Shown piece by piece: positions 18,271 to 28,048 of a DNA stretch of 64,000 nt (position 1 is its first letter; each line of letters begins with the position of its first letter). The notes below the pieces were generated by a model, which saw only the letters and a program-made list of their open reading frames with translations, did not search any database and had not been told where the DNA came from. The DNA comes from a beta proteobacterium AAP99 (GTDB taxonomy: Bacteria > Pseudomonadota > Gammaproteobacteria > Burkholderiales > Burkholderiaceae_C), in NCBI GenBank assembly GCA_001295775.1, contig LJIA01000021.1, positions 22,252-86,251 on the forward strand. The letters are read 5' to 3'. The translations under genes were made by a program, and so were the position numbers.

Positions 18271-20118
18271 TCAGAACGCCACGCCGACCGTGAGATGCAG
18301 TCGCCACTTCTGGGTGCGCCTGCCGTAGGCCATGTCAATATTCAGCGGGCCGACCGGGCTGCGCCACCGCAGGCCGAGGCCGTAGCCCACTGCAGGATCG
18401 AGGTCGCGGAGCTTGTCTCCGGCGTTGCCTGCGTCGATGAAGCCCGCAATCCAGAAGCTGCTGAGCTTTTCGGAGATCGGGCGCGCCAGCTCAGCGCTTG
18501 CCGTGGCGAGATAGCGCCCGCCGGTGACGACTACTTCGCCCTTGCTGTTCGTCCGCTCGACACCCAGCGACTGGTAGTTGTAACCCCGCACGGACTGGTC
18601 GCCGCCGGCACGAAACAGCAGGGACTCAGGCAGGGCGACCTCATCGCGCGCCATCACCGAACCCGCTTCGATCCGCCCAATCGCGTACCAGCGATTGGTG
18701 CGGCTGCCCAGCGGCTGGTAGTAGGTCAAGCGCGCGTTCAGGCGAGTAAACGGACCATTGGCGGCGATTGTGCTGCTCGCATAGCCGGTCGAGAGCTGCG
18801 CTGAGGTGGTCAGGCCGCGCGTGGGCAGCAAGACGCTGTCGACGTCACGATGCACCCAGAAGTAGTTGGCCGAGTAGGCGCTCGCCGTTCCTCGCTCGCC
18901 GGTGTCGCGGTTCAGTGCCGTCGCGTACAGCACTTCACCGTAGTAGGTCCGCTCGATGCGCTCGGTGTCACGCGTCCGACCCAGCCTTGCGCTGGTATCG
19001 ACGGTGACTTGACCGCCAGCGACCAGACGCGTGCGCTTTGCACCCACCAGCCAGCGGTAGAGGTTCTCGCTCGGGTACGAGTAGAAGTCGGTGCTGAACT
19101 CCTGCTTGTTCTTGCCCAGCTGAGCCACGCCCTTGCCGGTCCAGTCCGTGCCGAACACGCGACGCGAGACGTGCTCGGCACCCACACGCGGGCCGGAAGC
19201 ATCGTCAAAACCCAGGCTTAGCGTGAGCTGCTGCGCGCTCTGTTCCTGAACCCGCACGATTACATCGAGCTGCCCGGGTATCCCGGCCGGCTCCGTGCTG
19301 ACCGAGACGCCGCCGAATTGCCCGGCCTTGATGAGACGCTCCTGGTAGTCGAGCAGCAGCTTTTCGCTGTAGGTTGTGCCGGGTCCGAAGGTCTTTAGGT
19401 TGAGTACGGAGGATTCCGGGTACCGGCTCAGGCCTTCGACGCGCACAGTTCCGAAGACCATCGCCGGTCCGCTGTCGAGATCTACCCGCAGGATGGCGCG
19501 ATGCTCCTCGGCGTTGATTTCGGCTTCGCTGCGGGCGATCGCGGCATTTGGGTAGCGCTCGGCGCGCAGGCGTGCCAGCACGGCGGCTTTTGCACTGCTC
19601 CAGTCGGATACCCGAAACGCGCTGCCTTCGGGCAGGGGCCAGGCGTTTGTCACGCGCCTCCAAAGGCGCAGCAAGTTCGGATCGGCGGCGTCGGGCTTGG
19701 CCAGCGCTTCGCCCAGCGCCCCGACGGCATTGATCTCGACGCGACCGACCAGCACGCGTGGCCCCGGGCTGACCTTGATCCGCGCCGGCCGTTCGGCCTC
19801 GGCGCGCTGCACCTCGACCAGCGGCGCAAAGTAGCCCTCAGTTTCCAGCAGCGCCCGGACCTGCGCCGGCGCGGCGAGTAGCAGACGATTGAACTCCTGC
19901 TCGCCTGGCGCACCCGCTTGCAAGAGGCGCACAACGTCCAGGTGGCGGTTGAGCAATTCGCGCAGGTCCGTGGGGGCGTCGATCTCGACGCGAAGCGGCG
20001 CACGCGCCAGCGCATCCTGGGCGGCTGATGCCGTTGTCTGCGCCACGGAGTGCATGGGCGTGACAGCAAGAGTGGAGAGCGTGGCCGCCAGGGGCGCGGC
20101 GCGCAGCCAGTGAGGCAT
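18271..20118 (-). CDS. tamA: TamA, BamA/Omp85-family outer membrane assembly protein
   Basis: 615 aa. Signal peptide of about 26 residues (ending HSVAQ), then about three POTRA domains (to roughly residue 300), including VEGLSRYPESSVLNLKTFGPGTTYSEKLLLDYQERLI. Then comes an Omp85 barrel. The RGYNYQSLGVE loop corresponds to the conserved VRGY/F motif of L6. The chain ends HLTVGVAF with a terminal phenylalanine, the outer membrane insertion signal. It pairs with TamB encoded one base downstream, an operon arrangement conserved across Proteobacteria. Confidence 0.95.
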   Translation of the reverse strand: MPHWLRAAPLAATLSTLAVTPMHSVAQTTASAAQDALARAPLRVEIDAPTDLRELLNRHLDVVRLLQAGAPGEQEFNRLLLAAPAQVRALLETEGYFAPLVEVQRAEAERPARIKVSPGPRVLVGRVEINAVGALGEALAKPDAADPNLLRLWRRVTNAWPLPEGSAFRVSDWSSAKAAVLARLRAERYPNAAIARSEAEINAEEHRAILRVDLDSGPAMVFGTVRVEGLSRYPESSVLNLKTFGPGTTYSEKLLLDYQERLIKAGQFGGVSVSTEPAGIPGQLDVIVRVQEQSAQQLTLSLGFDDASGPRVGAEHVSRRVFGTDWTGKGVAQLGKNKQEFSTDFYSYPSENLYRWLVGAKRTRLVAGGQVTVDTSARLGRTRDTERIERTYYGEVLYATALNRDTGERGTASAYSANYFWVHRDVDSVLLPTRGLTTSAQLSTGYASSTIAANGPFTRLNARLTYYQPLGSRTNRWYAIGRIEAGSVMARDEVALPESLLFRAGGDQSVRGYNYQSLGVERTNSKGEVVVTGGRYLATASAELARPISEKLSSFWIAGFIDAGNAGDKLRDLDPAVGYGLGLRWRSPVGPLNIDMAYGRRTQKWRLHLTVGVAF

Positions 20119-20177
20119 GAAGCGGTTCGGTACGGCGCCGCGCAGGTGCTGTCGGCGGGGTGATCGTGAGTCTGGGC

Positions 20178-20183
20178 TATACT
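20178..20183 (+). promoter_or_regulatory. Candidate -10 hexamer for tRNA-Val
   Basis: TATACT (five of six bases of the sigma-70 -10) lies 9 bases before the tRNA. No good -35 is visible 17 bases upstream. Confidence 0.5.
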
Positions 20184-20192
20184 AGCGAAGTT

Positions 20193-20267
20193 GGGCGGTT
20201 AGCTCAGCGGTAGAGCACTGCCTTCACACGGCAGGGGTCAGTGGTTCGAACCCACTACCGCCCACCA
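20193..20267 (+). tRNA. tRNA-Val (anticodon CAC)
   Basis: Acceptor GGGCGGT pairs with ACCGCCC and CCA is encoded (20265-20267). The anticodon stem CTGCC/GGCAG encloses TTCACAC, giving anticodon CAC. The T arm GGTTCGAACCC is canonical. It lies directly upstream of gltX. Confidence 0.97.
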
Positions 20268-20280
20268 GAATCTGCATCAA

Positions 20281-20304
20281 GACCCCGACTCGTCGGGGTC
20301 TTTT
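20281..20304 (+). terminator. Terminator-like hairpin between tRNA-Val and gltX
   Basis: GACCCCGAC and GTCGGGGTC pair perfectly around TC, followed by TTTT. It ends the tRNA-Val transcript 25 bases before the gltX start, so gltX expression would need read-through or a promoter overlapping this region. Confidence 0.85.
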
Positions 20305-20328
20305 GCTTTGTGCCCGCCTGGAAGATCC

Positions 20329-21759
20329 ATGACGCTTCGCACCCGGTTTGCCCCTTCGCCTACGGGCTACGTTCATCTCGGCAACATTCGCACCGCGCTG
20401 TTTGCCTGGGCCTTTGCTCGCCATCACGGCGGCGAGTTTCTGCTGCGCATCGAAGACACCGACCAGGAGCGATCCACTCAGGCCGCGGTGGACGTGGTGC
20501 TCGAGGTCATGGACTGGCTGGGGCTGAACTACGACAACCCCGGCGACCAGCTGGTCTACCAGATGCGCCGCATGCCGCGCTACAAGGACGTGCTCGCGCA
20601 GATGCTTGCTGACGGTCGCGCCTATCACTGCTACATGCAGCCCGATGAACTCGACGCCTTGCGCGATGCGCAGATGGCGCGTGGCGAGAAGCCGCGCTAT
20701 GACGGCCGCTGGCGACCCGAGGCCGGCAAGCGGCTGCCCGAGCCGCCCAACGGAGTAAAGCCAGTCATCCGATTTCGGAATCCAACTACCGGGACGGTCA
20801 GTTGGCAGGATGGCGTGAAGGGCCAGGTCGAGATCGCCAACTCGGAGCTGGACGATCTGATCATCGCCCGCCCGGATGGGACGCCCACCTACAACTTCTG
20901 CGTGGTCGTCGATGACATCGACATGGCCATCACCCATGTCATTCGCGGCGACGATCACGTGAACAACACGCCGCGGCAGATCAACATCATGCTGGCGCTG
21001 GGGGCAACGCCACCGATCTACGCACACACCCCCACCGTCTTGGGCCCAGACGGCCAGAAGCTGTCCAAGCGGCACGGAGCGCGCAGCGTGCTTGAGTATC
21101 GCGACGAGGGCTATCTGCCCGAAGCCATGATCAACATGCTTGCCCGCCTGGGTTGGAGTCATGGCGACGAAGAAGTCTTCACGCGTGAGCAACTCGTCGA
21201 GTGGTTCGACGTACCCGCCATCAGCGCGTCCGCTTCGCGCTTCGATCCGGAGAAGTTCGCCTGGATCAACGCGGAGCACATCAAGCGCGCGGACATCCAA
21301 GGCCTCGCTGCAGATGTGCAGTCGCGCCTGCTGCGCGATGGTGTGCTCGCGGCGCCGCTGAGCGGCCAGGAGTGGGTCCGTCTGATGGACGCCGTGGCGC
21401 TCTACCGTTCGAGGGTACAGACTCTCGTGCAGCTTGCACAGGAAGTGAGCCTGTTCTGGCGCCACCCGCAGGTTTCTGACGCGCTTCGAGCGCAGCATCT
21501 TGTGCCCGCACTCGGCCCCGCCTTGCGCGACTTCTGCAGCCGGCTTACTCAGTGCAACTGGCAGGTCGCGGAGATTGCTGCTGAGATGAAGGCCGTCCTG
21601 GCGGCGCATGGACTGAAGATGCCGCAGCTTGCGATTCCCGTCCGCGTGGCAATTACCGGGCAGACACAGACGCCCAGCGTCGATGCCGTGCTTTGGCTGA
21701 TGGGCCGCGACGCTGTCCTGGCTCGACTGGAGGCCGAACTCCAGCGCCTGGGGATGTAG
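20329..21759 (+). CDS. gltX: Glutamyl-tRNA synthetase
   Basis: 476 aa from ATG 20329; the frame extends to a GTG at 20308 inside the terminator, which is unlikely. Class I synthetase motifs are clear: the HIGH-type segment [20 protein letters not shown] at the N-terminus and the KMSKS-type KLSKRHG at about 244-250. It charges tRNA-Glu, whose gene lies 0.2 kb downstream. Length and order (catalytic domain, then helical anticodon-binding domain) fit discriminating bacterial GluRS. The tRNA genes either side are in the same orientation. Confidence 0.97.
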   Translation: MTLRTRFAPSPTGYVHLGNIRTALFAWAFARHHGGEFLLRIEDTDQERSTQAAVDVVLEVMDWLGLNYDNPGDQLVYQMRRMPRYKDVLAQMLADGRAYHCYMQPDELDALRDAQMARGEKPRYDGRWRPEAGKRLPEPPNGVKPVIRFRNPTTGTVSWQDGVKGQVEIANSELDDLIIARPDGTPTYNFCVVVDDIDMAITHVIRGDDHVNNTPRQINIMLALGATPPIYAHTPTVLGPDGQKLSKRHGARSVLEYRDEGYLPEAMINMLARLGWSHGDEEVFTREQLVEWFDVPAISASASRFDPEKFAWINAEHIKRADIQGLAADVQSRLLRDGVLAAPLSGQEWVRLMDAVALYRSRVQTLVQLAQEVSLFWRHPQVSDALRAQHLVPALGPALRDFCSRLTQCNWQVAEIAAEMKAVLAAHGLKMPQLAIPVRVAITGQTQTPSVDAVLWLMGRDAVLARLEAELQRLGM

Positions 21760-21764
21760 TCGGC

Positions 21765-21793
21765 TTGCGAAGCCCGCGCGGAGATGCTATAGT
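21765..21793 (+). promoter_or_regulatory. Promoter of the tRNA-Ala/Glu/Asp cluster
   Basis: TTGCGA (21765-21770, four of six to the -35 consensus), a 17-base spacer, and TATAGT (21788-21793) with the extended -10 TGC just before it. The first tRNA starts about 56 bases further on. Confidence 0.6.
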
Positions 21794-21849
21794 TTTTGTC
21801 TTGCTTGAGTTGCTCTCGTTGGCAGCGACGGTTCGCGGTAGCGCAACAC

Positions 21850-21925
<76 letters not shown>

Positions 21926-21959
21926 GCAACTCGGCAAGCGAGTAGTAGAAGAGTGCCTC

Positions 21960-22035
21960 GTCCCCATCGTCTAGAGGCCTAGGACACCGCCCTTTCACGG
22001 CGATAACCGGGGTTCGAATCCCCGTGGGGACGCCA
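21960..22035 (+). tRNA. tRNA-Glu (anticodon TTC)
   Basis: Acceptor GTCCCCA/TGGGGAC with discriminator G and encoded CCA. The loop CTTTCAC gives TTC. The base pair closing the anticodon stem is a C-A mismatch. Confidence 0.97.
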
Positions 22036-22045
22036 GTTACCGCGC

Positions 22046-22122
22046 GGAGCGGTAGTTCAGTTGGTTAGAATACCGGCCTGTCACGCCGGGGGTCGCGGGT
22101 TCGAGCCCCGTCCGCTCCGCCA
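22046..22122 (+). tRNA. tRNA-Asp (anticodon GTC)
   Basis: Acceptor GGAGCGG/CCGCTCC with discriminator G and encoded CCA. The anticodon stem CCGGC/GCCGG encloses CTGTCAC. It starts only 10 bases after tRNA-Glu. Confidence 0.97.
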
Positions 22123-22127
22123 AGATT

Positions 22128-22153
22128 AAAGCCCTGCTGTCGCAGGGCTTTTT
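22128..22153 (+). terminator. Terminator of the tRNA cluster
   Basis: AAAGCCCTGC and GCAGGGCTTT pair perfectly around TGTC, and the T run continues to TTTTT. It begins six bases after tRNA-Asp. Confidence 0.92.
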
Positions 22154-22275
22154 CCTTTCTGCGTCGCAAGCTCCCGAGGACTCCAGCATGCTGCGGCTTT
22201 GCGCCGCAAAGCCCGCTTGGGTCTTGTTGACGCGCATCAAGTGACCGGCGACTGCGTGGCCCTAGGCTGCTCCGC

Positions 22276-24552
22276 ATGAAGATGGAGTCCGTGCGCTCAC
22301 CCGCTGCCGTGCCGGGCGTAGCGTTGCAAGACGCAACCCCCAGGGCAGGCAGGTCGATGTCCGGATCGGAGCAGAGGGATGCGCCGGTCCGTGAACTTGC
22401 CTTGGTCATCGACGGCGTCGTGTGCGGCGCCTGCACGGTGGCCATCGGTGATCGCCTGCGAAGCCAATCGGGCGTCCGCAGCGTGCAGATCAATGCCCTG
22501 ACGCGCCAGGCTCTGATCGAGTTCGAACCGTCACGCATCAGCGCGGCGCGAATATCCGAATTGATCGCGACGCTCGGGTACTCGCCGCGGGCATCGGATG
22601 CCCCGAGCCAGGAGCAGGCCCGCCGCACGATTCGGAAGGCTTTGCTCTGGCGCGCTGGCATCGCCTGGCTGGCCATGATGCAGATCATGATGTACGCATG
22701 GCCCGCATACCAGACTGCACCCGGAGAGCTTCTTCCTGATCATGCTTTCCTGCTGCGATGGGCGCAGTGGATTCTCAGTCTGCCGGTCATTCTTGTAGCG
22801 GCTTCGCCAATCCTAGGAGCGGCGTGGAGCGGTCTTCGCAGCCGCAGCATCAATATGGACGTCACTGTCAGCGCAGCCATTGTGCTGACCTTCGTCGCGA
22901 GCACAGATGCAACCTTCAGTGGCAAGGGTGAGGTGTGGTTCGACAGTCTCTCGATGTTTGTTGCCCTTGTTCTGACGGTGCGCTATCTGCTCCTGCGCGG
23001 ACAGCATGCGCTTGAGTCGCGTGTCGAGCGCCTGTCGAGCGTGGTTGCGGGTCAAGCCAAACGGATCGTGATTGATTCGACCGGTGCAGAACGTGTCGAA
23101 TCAGTCGATACGGAGACGCTGCGAGAAGGCGACTTGGTTCTGGTCAGTGCCGGCGCCGTCGTTCCCGGCGACGGTCGCATCGAGGAAGGGCATTCGGCGT
23201 TGAACGAGTCGATCCTGACCGGTGAATCGATGCCGGTTGCTCGACAGTCGGGCGACCGGGTGCATGCAGGCACGGTGAACTTGTCGGCGCAGCTCCGGGT
23301 TCGCGTCGACGCGCTTGGTGCCTCCACGCGTGCTGCCGAGATTGCGACACTCATGAGGCGCGTGTCTGCGGCTCGTCTCACGGCGATCGACCGCGCCGAT
23401 CGTTGGGCGCCGTACTTTCTTGCCGGCGTGCTGCTGTGCGCCGCACTCGGGATGTTGTACTGGTGGCCATACGACACCGATCGTGCGATGAGTGTCGCAA
23501 TTGCGGTGCTCATGGTGACTTGTCCATGTGCGCTGTCGCTGGCGACGCCCGCTGCCATGCTTGCGGCGGTCGGTCGCCTCGCGCGGTTGGGCGTCTACCT
23601 GCGCAAGCCTGCTGCACTCGTGCAGCTCGCAAGGGTCTCGCATGTCGTGTTCGACAAGACGGGCACACTCAGTGCAGATGCACTGCGCGTAGAGCGCGTG
23701 TTCCTCGCGCCCGGGATCACGTTGAGCTCATCTGAGGTACTGCAGATTGCCACCGCCCTAGAAGGGCAGGGGTTCCATCCGATCGCGTCCGCGCTCAGGC
23801 AGCATCCTGAGGTGCAGCGCGGCTTGCCCCGAGTCACCGAACAGCGGGAGATCCCCGGGGTTGGCGTCGAAGGCACGGTTGCCGGCCGCCGCTATCAGTT
23901 TGGCAAGCCGGCAGGTAGCTCCATTCTGCCGGGTGGGGGTGTGCACTGCGAGCTTCGGAACGAGCAAGGGCGTGTCGCATTGATCGAGTTCAGCGAGCGG
24001 ATTCGGCCCGAGGCACTGGACACGGTAAGGGCCTTGAACCACGCGGGACTTCACGTGTCGGTGCTCAGCGGTGACAGTCCCGAACAGACAAGGCGGCTCG
24101 CGCACGAACTCGGCGTCGATGGTGTGAGTGGCGGCTTGAGCGCAGAGGACAAACTGGCCGAACTCCGGTCCCTGCAGCATCGCGGCCGAGTGGTGCTCGC
24201 TGTTGGCGATGGCCTGAATGACGGCCCCTTGCTCGCGGGCGCCGATGTCTCCGCGGCCTTGGTGACCGGCGCGCCGGCCACGCAGGCAACCGCGGACCTA
24301 GTCATCTTGGGAGAGCGGCTGTCGAGCATCGCAATGCTTCGCAAGACTGCGCAAACCACCATCCGGATCATTCACCAGAATCTTGTCTGGGCGCTTGCAT
24401 ACAACGTGGTCTGCGTTCCTCTTGCCGTGTGGGGCTGGATCAGCCCGGGATGGGCCAGTGTTGGCATGGCAGCAAGTTCGTGGCTGGTGCTCGCCAATGC
24501 TTGGCGGATCTTGCGCATGCCGGCTGAGTCCAGAGCCACCGCGGAGACCTGA
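22276..24552 (+). CDS. ccoI: Copper-type P1B ATPase of the cbb3 oxidase cluster (CcoI/FixI-like)
   Basis: 758 aa. An N-terminal heavy-metal-associated domain carries C50 and C53 in VVCGACT. Membrane segments begin at about residue 115. The metal-binding CPC motif is C416-P417-C418 in VTCPCALSLATPAAM. The phosphorylated aspartate is D460 in FDKTGT. The HP motif occurs in GFHPIASAL and the hinge in GDGLNDGP. It exports copper to the periplasmic side for the CuB centre of cytochrome cbb3 oxidase. ccoS and the ccoNOQP operon follow directly, which supports the oxidase-assembly role over copper detoxification. Confidence 0.94.
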   Translation: MKMESVRSPAAVPGVALQDATPRAGRSMSGSEQRDAPVRELALVIDGVVCGACTVAIGDRLRSQSGVRSVQINALTRQALIEFEPSRISAARISELIATLGYSPRASDAPSQEQARRTIRKALLWRAGIAWLAMMQIMMYAWPAYQTAPGELLPDHAFLLRWAQWILSLPVILVAASPILGAAWSGLRSRSINMDVTVSAAIVLTFVASTDATFSGKGEVWFDSLSMFVALVLTVRYLLLRGQHALESRVERLSSVVAGQAKRIVIDSTGAERVESVDTETLREGDLVLVSAGAVVPGDGRIEEGHSALNESILTGESMPVARQSGDRVHAGTVNLSAQLRVRVDALGASTRAAEIATLMRRVSAARLTAIDRADRWAPYFLAGVLLCAALGMLYWWPYDTDRAMSVAIAVLMVTCPCALSLATPAAMLAAVGRLARLGVYLRKPAALVQLARVSHVVFDKTGTLSADALRVERVFLAPGITLSSSEVLQIATALEGQGFHPIASALRQHPEVQRGLPRVTEQREIPGVGVEGTVAGRRYQFGKPAGSSILPGGGVHCELRNEQGRVALIEFSERIRPEALDTVRALNHAGLHVSVLSGDSPEQTRRLAHELGVDGVSGGLSAEDKLAELRSLQHRGRVVLAVGDGLNDGPLLAGADVSAALVTGAPATQATADLVILGERLSSIAMLRKTAQTTIRIIHQNLVWALAYNVVCVPLAVWGWISPGWASVGMAASSWLVLANAWRILRMPAESRATAET

Positions 24553-24554
24553 GC

Positions 24555-24743
24555 ATGGAGATCCTCTATCTGCTCATTCCGATGTCGGTTGCACTTGTGT
24601 TTGGTGTTGCAGCGTTGTTGGTCTGGGCTGTCGAAGGTGAACAGTTCGATGATCTGGAGACCGTCGGTGCACAGCTCCTTGAGCTGAACAGCTCCGCAGA
24701 GGCTGAGACTGACGTGTGCGAACAAAGGTCGCAGGCCAATTGA
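24555..24743 (+). CDS. ccoS: cbb3 oxidase maturation protein CcoS
   Basis: 62 aa. One N-terminal membrane helix (about residues 4-25, [21 protein letters not shown]) is followed by the family motif [11 protein letters not shown] and a short variable tail. It is needed to insert the copper and haem cofactors into CcoN. The gene starts two bases after the ccoI stop, so the pair is probably translationally coupled. Confidence 0.95.
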   Translation: MEILYLLIPMSVALVFGVAALLVWAVEGEQFDDLETVGAQLLELNSSAEAETDVCEQRSQAN

Positions 24744-24771
24744 GGACCTGCAGCTTCGACCACCCTCAGAG

Positions 24772-24813
24772 TTGACTTCAGTCAACGCAATCGAGCGCGA
24801 CATCACGAAGAAT
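24772..24813 (+). promoter_or_regulatory. FNR-type operator and promoter of ccoNOQP
   Basis: TTGACTTCAGTCAA (24772-24785) is a perfect palindrome fitting the FNR/ANR pattern TTGAY-N4-RTCAA. AAGAAT (24808-24813) is centred 32 bases downstream, the spacing of a class II FNR-activated promoter. This places transcription start near 24820 and rules out translation starts of ccoN upstream of it. An fnr gene lies 6 kb away. Confidence 0.75.
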
Positions 24814-24837
24814 GCCCCCACACACTGGGAGCAGACC

Positions 24838-26289
24838 TTGAACACAGTCCAACCTACCGCGGATCCTCACATGGGGTCGGGGGTCTACAACGACAAAGTC
24901 GTCATGCAGTTCGCCGTGATGACGATCGTCTGGGGCTTGGTGGGCATGCTGGTGGGCGTTGTGATCGCCGCACAGCTCGCCTGGCCGCAGCTCAACTTTG
25001 ACATTCCGTGGCTGACCTACGGTCGCCTACGGCCGCTGCACACCAATGCAGTGATCTTTGCGTTCGGTGGCTGCGCGCTGTTCGCGGCGAGCTATTACGT
25101 CGTCCAGCGCACCTGCCATGTACGGCTGTTCTCGGACAAGCTCGCAGCGTTCACGTTCTGGGGCTGGCAGGCCATCATCGTTGCTGCAGCGGTGTCCCTG
25201 CCGCTGGGCTACACCTCTGGCAAGGAATATGCCGAACTGGAGTGGCCGATCGACATTGCGATCACGCTGGTGTGGGTGGCGTATGCGGTGAACTTCTTCG
25301 GCACGTTGGCGGTGCGCAAGGTCAAGCACATTTATGTCGCCAACTGGTTCTTCGGTGCATTCATCCTGACGGTTGCGCTGCTGCATGTGGTGAACAGTGC
25401 GGCACTTCCGGCTGGTCCGATGAAGTCCTACTCGGCTTACGCGGGTGTGCAGGACGCGATGGTTCAGTGGTGGTACGGCCACAACGCCGTGGGCTTTTTC
25501 CTCACGGCGGGCTTTCTGGGGATCATGTACTACTTCATCCCCAAGCAAGCGAACCAGCCTGTGTATTCATATCGGCTGTCGATCGTGCACTTCTGGGCAT
25601 TGATCTTCACCTACATGTGGGCTGGCCCGCATCATCTTCACTACACCGCATTGCCTGACTGGACCCAGTCGCTGGGCATGGTGTTTTCGCTGATCCTGCT
25701 CGCACCGAGCTGGGGCGGCATGATCAACGGCATCATGACGCTGTCCGGGGCCTGGCACAAGCTGCGTGACGATCCTGTCCTGCGCTTCCTGATTGTGTCG
25801 GTGTCCTTCTACGGGATGAGCACGTTTGAAGGGCCGATGATGTCCATCAAGACCGTGAACGCGCTGTCGCACTACACGGACTGGACGGTCGGGCACGTGC
25901 ATTCGGGCGCACTGGGCTGGGTGGGCATGGTATCGATGGGAGCCATGTACTACCTGATCCCGCGCATGGTCGGCCGCACTGAAATGGCCAGCAAGGATCT
26001 CATCAGCCTGCACTTCTGGACGGCGACGATCGGCATCGTGCTCTACATCGCCGCAATGTGGATCGCCGGCGTGATGCAGGGGCTGATGTGGCGTGCGGTC
26101 AATGAAGATGGCACGTTGACCTACACCTTCGTGGAGAGCGTGAAGGCCACCTTCCCGTTCTATGTCGTGCGTCTGCTCGGTGGTGTGCTCTACCTCTCCG
26201 GCATGGTGCTCATGGCTGTGAACGTGTGGATGACGATCAGCGGCCGCAAGCGTGAGGTTGTTGCCATCCCTGCGCCTGCGCACGCCTGA
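24838..26289 (+). CDS. ccoN: cbb3-type cytochrome c oxidase subunit I
   Basis: 483 aa if translation begins at TTG 24838, which has GGGAG six bases upstream. The frame is open back to 24772, but that segment contains the FNR operator. ATG 24871 is the alternative. This is the catalytic haem-copper subunit with 12 or more membrane helices and conserved histidines in [42 protein letters not shown] and [11 protein letters not shown]. It reduces O2 with very high affinity in the inner membrane. It is the first gene of ccoNOQP. Confidence 0.96.
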   Translation: MNTVQPTADPHMGSGVYNDKVVMQFAVMTIVWGLVGMLVGVVIAAQLAWPQLNFDIPWLTYGRLRPLHTNAVIFAFGGCALFAASYYVVQRTCHVRLFSDKLAAFTFWGWQAIIVAAAVSLPLGYTSGKEYAELEWPIDIAITLVWVAYAVNFFGTLAVRKVKHIYVANWFFGAFILTVALLHVVNSAALPAGPMKSYSAYAGVQDAMVQWWYGHNAVGFFLTAGFLGIMYYFIPKQANQPVYSYRLSIVHFWALIFTYMWAGPHHLHYTALPDWTQSLGMVFSLILLAPSWGGMINGIMTLSGAWHKLRDDPVLRFLIVSVSFYGMSTFEGPMMSIKTVNALSHYTDWTVGHVHSGALGWVGMVSMGAMYYLIPRMVGRTEMASKDLISLHFWTATIGIVLYIAAMWIAGVMQGLMWRAVNEDGTLTYTFVESVKATFPFYVVRLLGGVLYLSGMVLMAVNVWMTISGRKREVVAIPAPAHA

Positions 26290-26303
26290 ATCCGGGGGAA
26301 ATC

Positions 26304-26912
26304 ATGAGCATGTTCAACCACGAAAAGATCGAAACCTCGAACGTCCTGCTGATCGTCCTGATCCTGTTGGTCGTGGCCATCGGCGGCTTGGTCGAGATTG
26401 TTCCGCTGTTCTTTCAGCGCTCCACTACGGAGCCGGTGGCCGGCCTCAAGCCCTACACCGCGCTGCAGGTGGTCGGGCGGGACATCTACATCCGAGAGGG
26501 TTGCTACAACTGCCATTCGCAGATGATCCGGCCGTTCCGTGCTGAGACGCTGCGCTATGGGCACTACTCGGTCGCTGGCGAGTTTGTCTACGACCATCCC
26601 TTCCAGTGGGGCAGCAAGCGTACGGGTCCGGATCTCGCTCGAGTCGGCGGTCGGTACAGCGATGAGTGGCACAAGATCCATCTCATCAATCCGCGCGATC
26701 TTGTCCCCGAGTCCAACATGCCCGCCTACCCTTGGCTCGCGCGCAATCCTGCCGATGCGGGCTCTGTGGCCGCACACATGACCACACTGAGAAGGTTGGG
26801 CGCCCCCTACTCGGATGAAGAAATCAAGAAGGCCAAGGACGAAGTCGCGGGCAAGACCGAGATGGACGCGTTGGTGGCCTATCTGCAGGTTCTCGGCACA
26901 TCGGTGAAGTGA
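26304..26912 (+). CDS. ccoO: cbb3 oxidase monohaem cytochrome c subunit II
   Basis: 202 aa. N-terminal membrane anchor (about residues 14-37) and one haem c site CYNCH in [15 protein letters not shown], followed by the family segment [24 protein letters not shown]. It passes electrons from CcoP to CcoN. The gene starts 14 bases after ccoN with GGGGG upstream. Confidence 0.97.
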   Translation: MSMFNHEKIETSNVLLIVLILLVVAIGGLVEIVPLFFQRSTTEPVAGLKPYTALQVVGRDIYIREGCYNCHSQMIRPFRAETLRYGHYSVAGEFVYDHPFQWGSKRTGPDLARVGGRYSDEWHKIHLINPRDLVPESNMPAYPWLARNPADAGSVAAHMTTLRRLGAPYSDEEIKKAKDEVAGKTEMDALVAYLQVLGTSVK

Positions 26913-26921
26913 GGGCACATC

Positions 26922-27122
26922 ATGGACTTCAATACCTACGCCAGTTTGTTCACGGTGCTGTGCTTCAGCCTCTTCGTTGCGCTGCTGATCTGGAATTTCC
27001 TGCCAAGCCGGCGCGAGCGCCTTGATCGCTATGCACGCGCCGTGCTTGAGGACGAGAGTTCGACCAGCGCTTCTCGACCGGTGCCACGCATGGCAGCAAG
27101 TACCCAGGGAGAACAACAATGA
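26922..27122 (+). CDS. ccoQ: cbb3 oxidase small subunit CcoQ
   Basis: 66 aa with a single membrane helix (about residues 6-27) followed by LPSRRERLDRYARAVLEDE, typical of CcoQ/FixQ, which stabilises the CcoNOP complex. It overlaps the ccoP start by four bases (ATGA). Confidence 0.93.
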   Translation: MDFNTYASLFTVLCFSLFVALLIWNFLPSRRERLDRYARAVLEDESSTSASRPVPRMAASTQGEQQ

Positions 27123-28048
27123 GTGACTTCGTTTCCGGCTTCTGGGGCATTGCGATTGCGCTGGCGACGGTGCTCGGTATTGCCGCTTGCTTCTTGCTGC
27201 TGATGTTCAGCTCGCGCGTCAAGAAGATGGCTGATGACAATTCGACGGGCCATGTCTGGGATGGCGATCTCAAGGAACTGAACAATCCTCTGCCACGCTG
27301 GTGGGTCGGGCTGTTCATCATCACGCTCGTGTTTTCGATCGCCTACCTCTACTACTACCCAGGTCTCGGTGTGCATGACGGCAGCCTGAAGTGGAGTCAG
27401 TCCGGCGCCTACAAGGCCGAGATCGTGGCGGCAGAGCAGCGCCTTGCGCCCCTCTACGACGGGTTTCTGAAGCAGACCTCGGAGCAGCTCCAGCAGGACC
27501 CCAAGGCCATGGCCATCGCTGAACGGCTGTTTCTCAATAACTGTGCCCAGTGTCACGGCTCGGATGCCCGAGGCGCCCAGGGCTTCCCAAATTTGGCGGA
27601 CGCCGACTGGCTTTGGGGTGGCAGCCCGGAAGCTGTGCGCGTGACGATTGCTGAGGGTCGCAAGGGGCTCATGCCTCCCATGGGCGCCGCGGTGGGCACG
27701 GATGAGGACATCACCGATCTGGCGAAGTATGTTCAGTCTCTGGCAGGCAGGCCGGGCGACGAGCTGGCAATCGCTCGTGGCAAGGGCAAGTGGATGTCGG
27801 CCGGGTGCGTCGGCTGCCACGGTGCGGACGGCAAAGGCAATACCGCCCTTGGCGCGCCCAATCTCACCGACAACACCTGGATCTACGGCGGGTCGCTGGA
27901 CAGCATCTTCTACACGATCAAGAACGGTCGGCAGAACGCGATGCCCGCCTGGGCGAGTCGCTTGAGCAAGCCGCAGATCGAGGTGCTGACCGCCTACGTG
28001 ATAAAGCTCTCGGGTGGCGGCAGCCGCCAGTCTGTTGCTGCACGTTGA
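27119..28048 (+). CDS. ccoP: cbb3 oxidase dihaem cytochrome c subunit III
   Basis: 309 aa. Two N-terminal membrane helices (about 8-30 and 58-80, PLPRWWVGLFIITLVFSIAYL) precede two cytochrome c domains with CAQCH and CVGCH. The region between the helices has the CcoP-type HVWDGDLKELNNPLPRWW. It accepts electrons from soluble cytochrome c or the bc1 complex. ATGA overlap with ccoQ and one-base overlap with ccoG show a tight operon. Confidence 0.97.
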   Translation: MSDFVSGFWGIAIALATVLGIAACFLLLMFSSRVKKMADDNSTGHVWDGDLKELNNPLPRWWVGLFIITLVFSIAYLYYYPGLGVHDGSLKWSQSGAYKAEIVAAEQRLAPLYDGFLKQTSEQLQQDPKAMAIAERLFLNNCAQCHGSDARGAQGFPNLADADWLWGGSPEAVRVTIAEGRKGLMPPMGAAVGTDEDITDLAKYVQSLAGRPGDELAIARGKGKWMSAGCVGCHGADGKGNTALGAPNLTDNTWIYGGSLDSIFYTIKNGRQNAMPAWASRLSKPQIEVLTAYVIKLSGGGSRQSVAAR

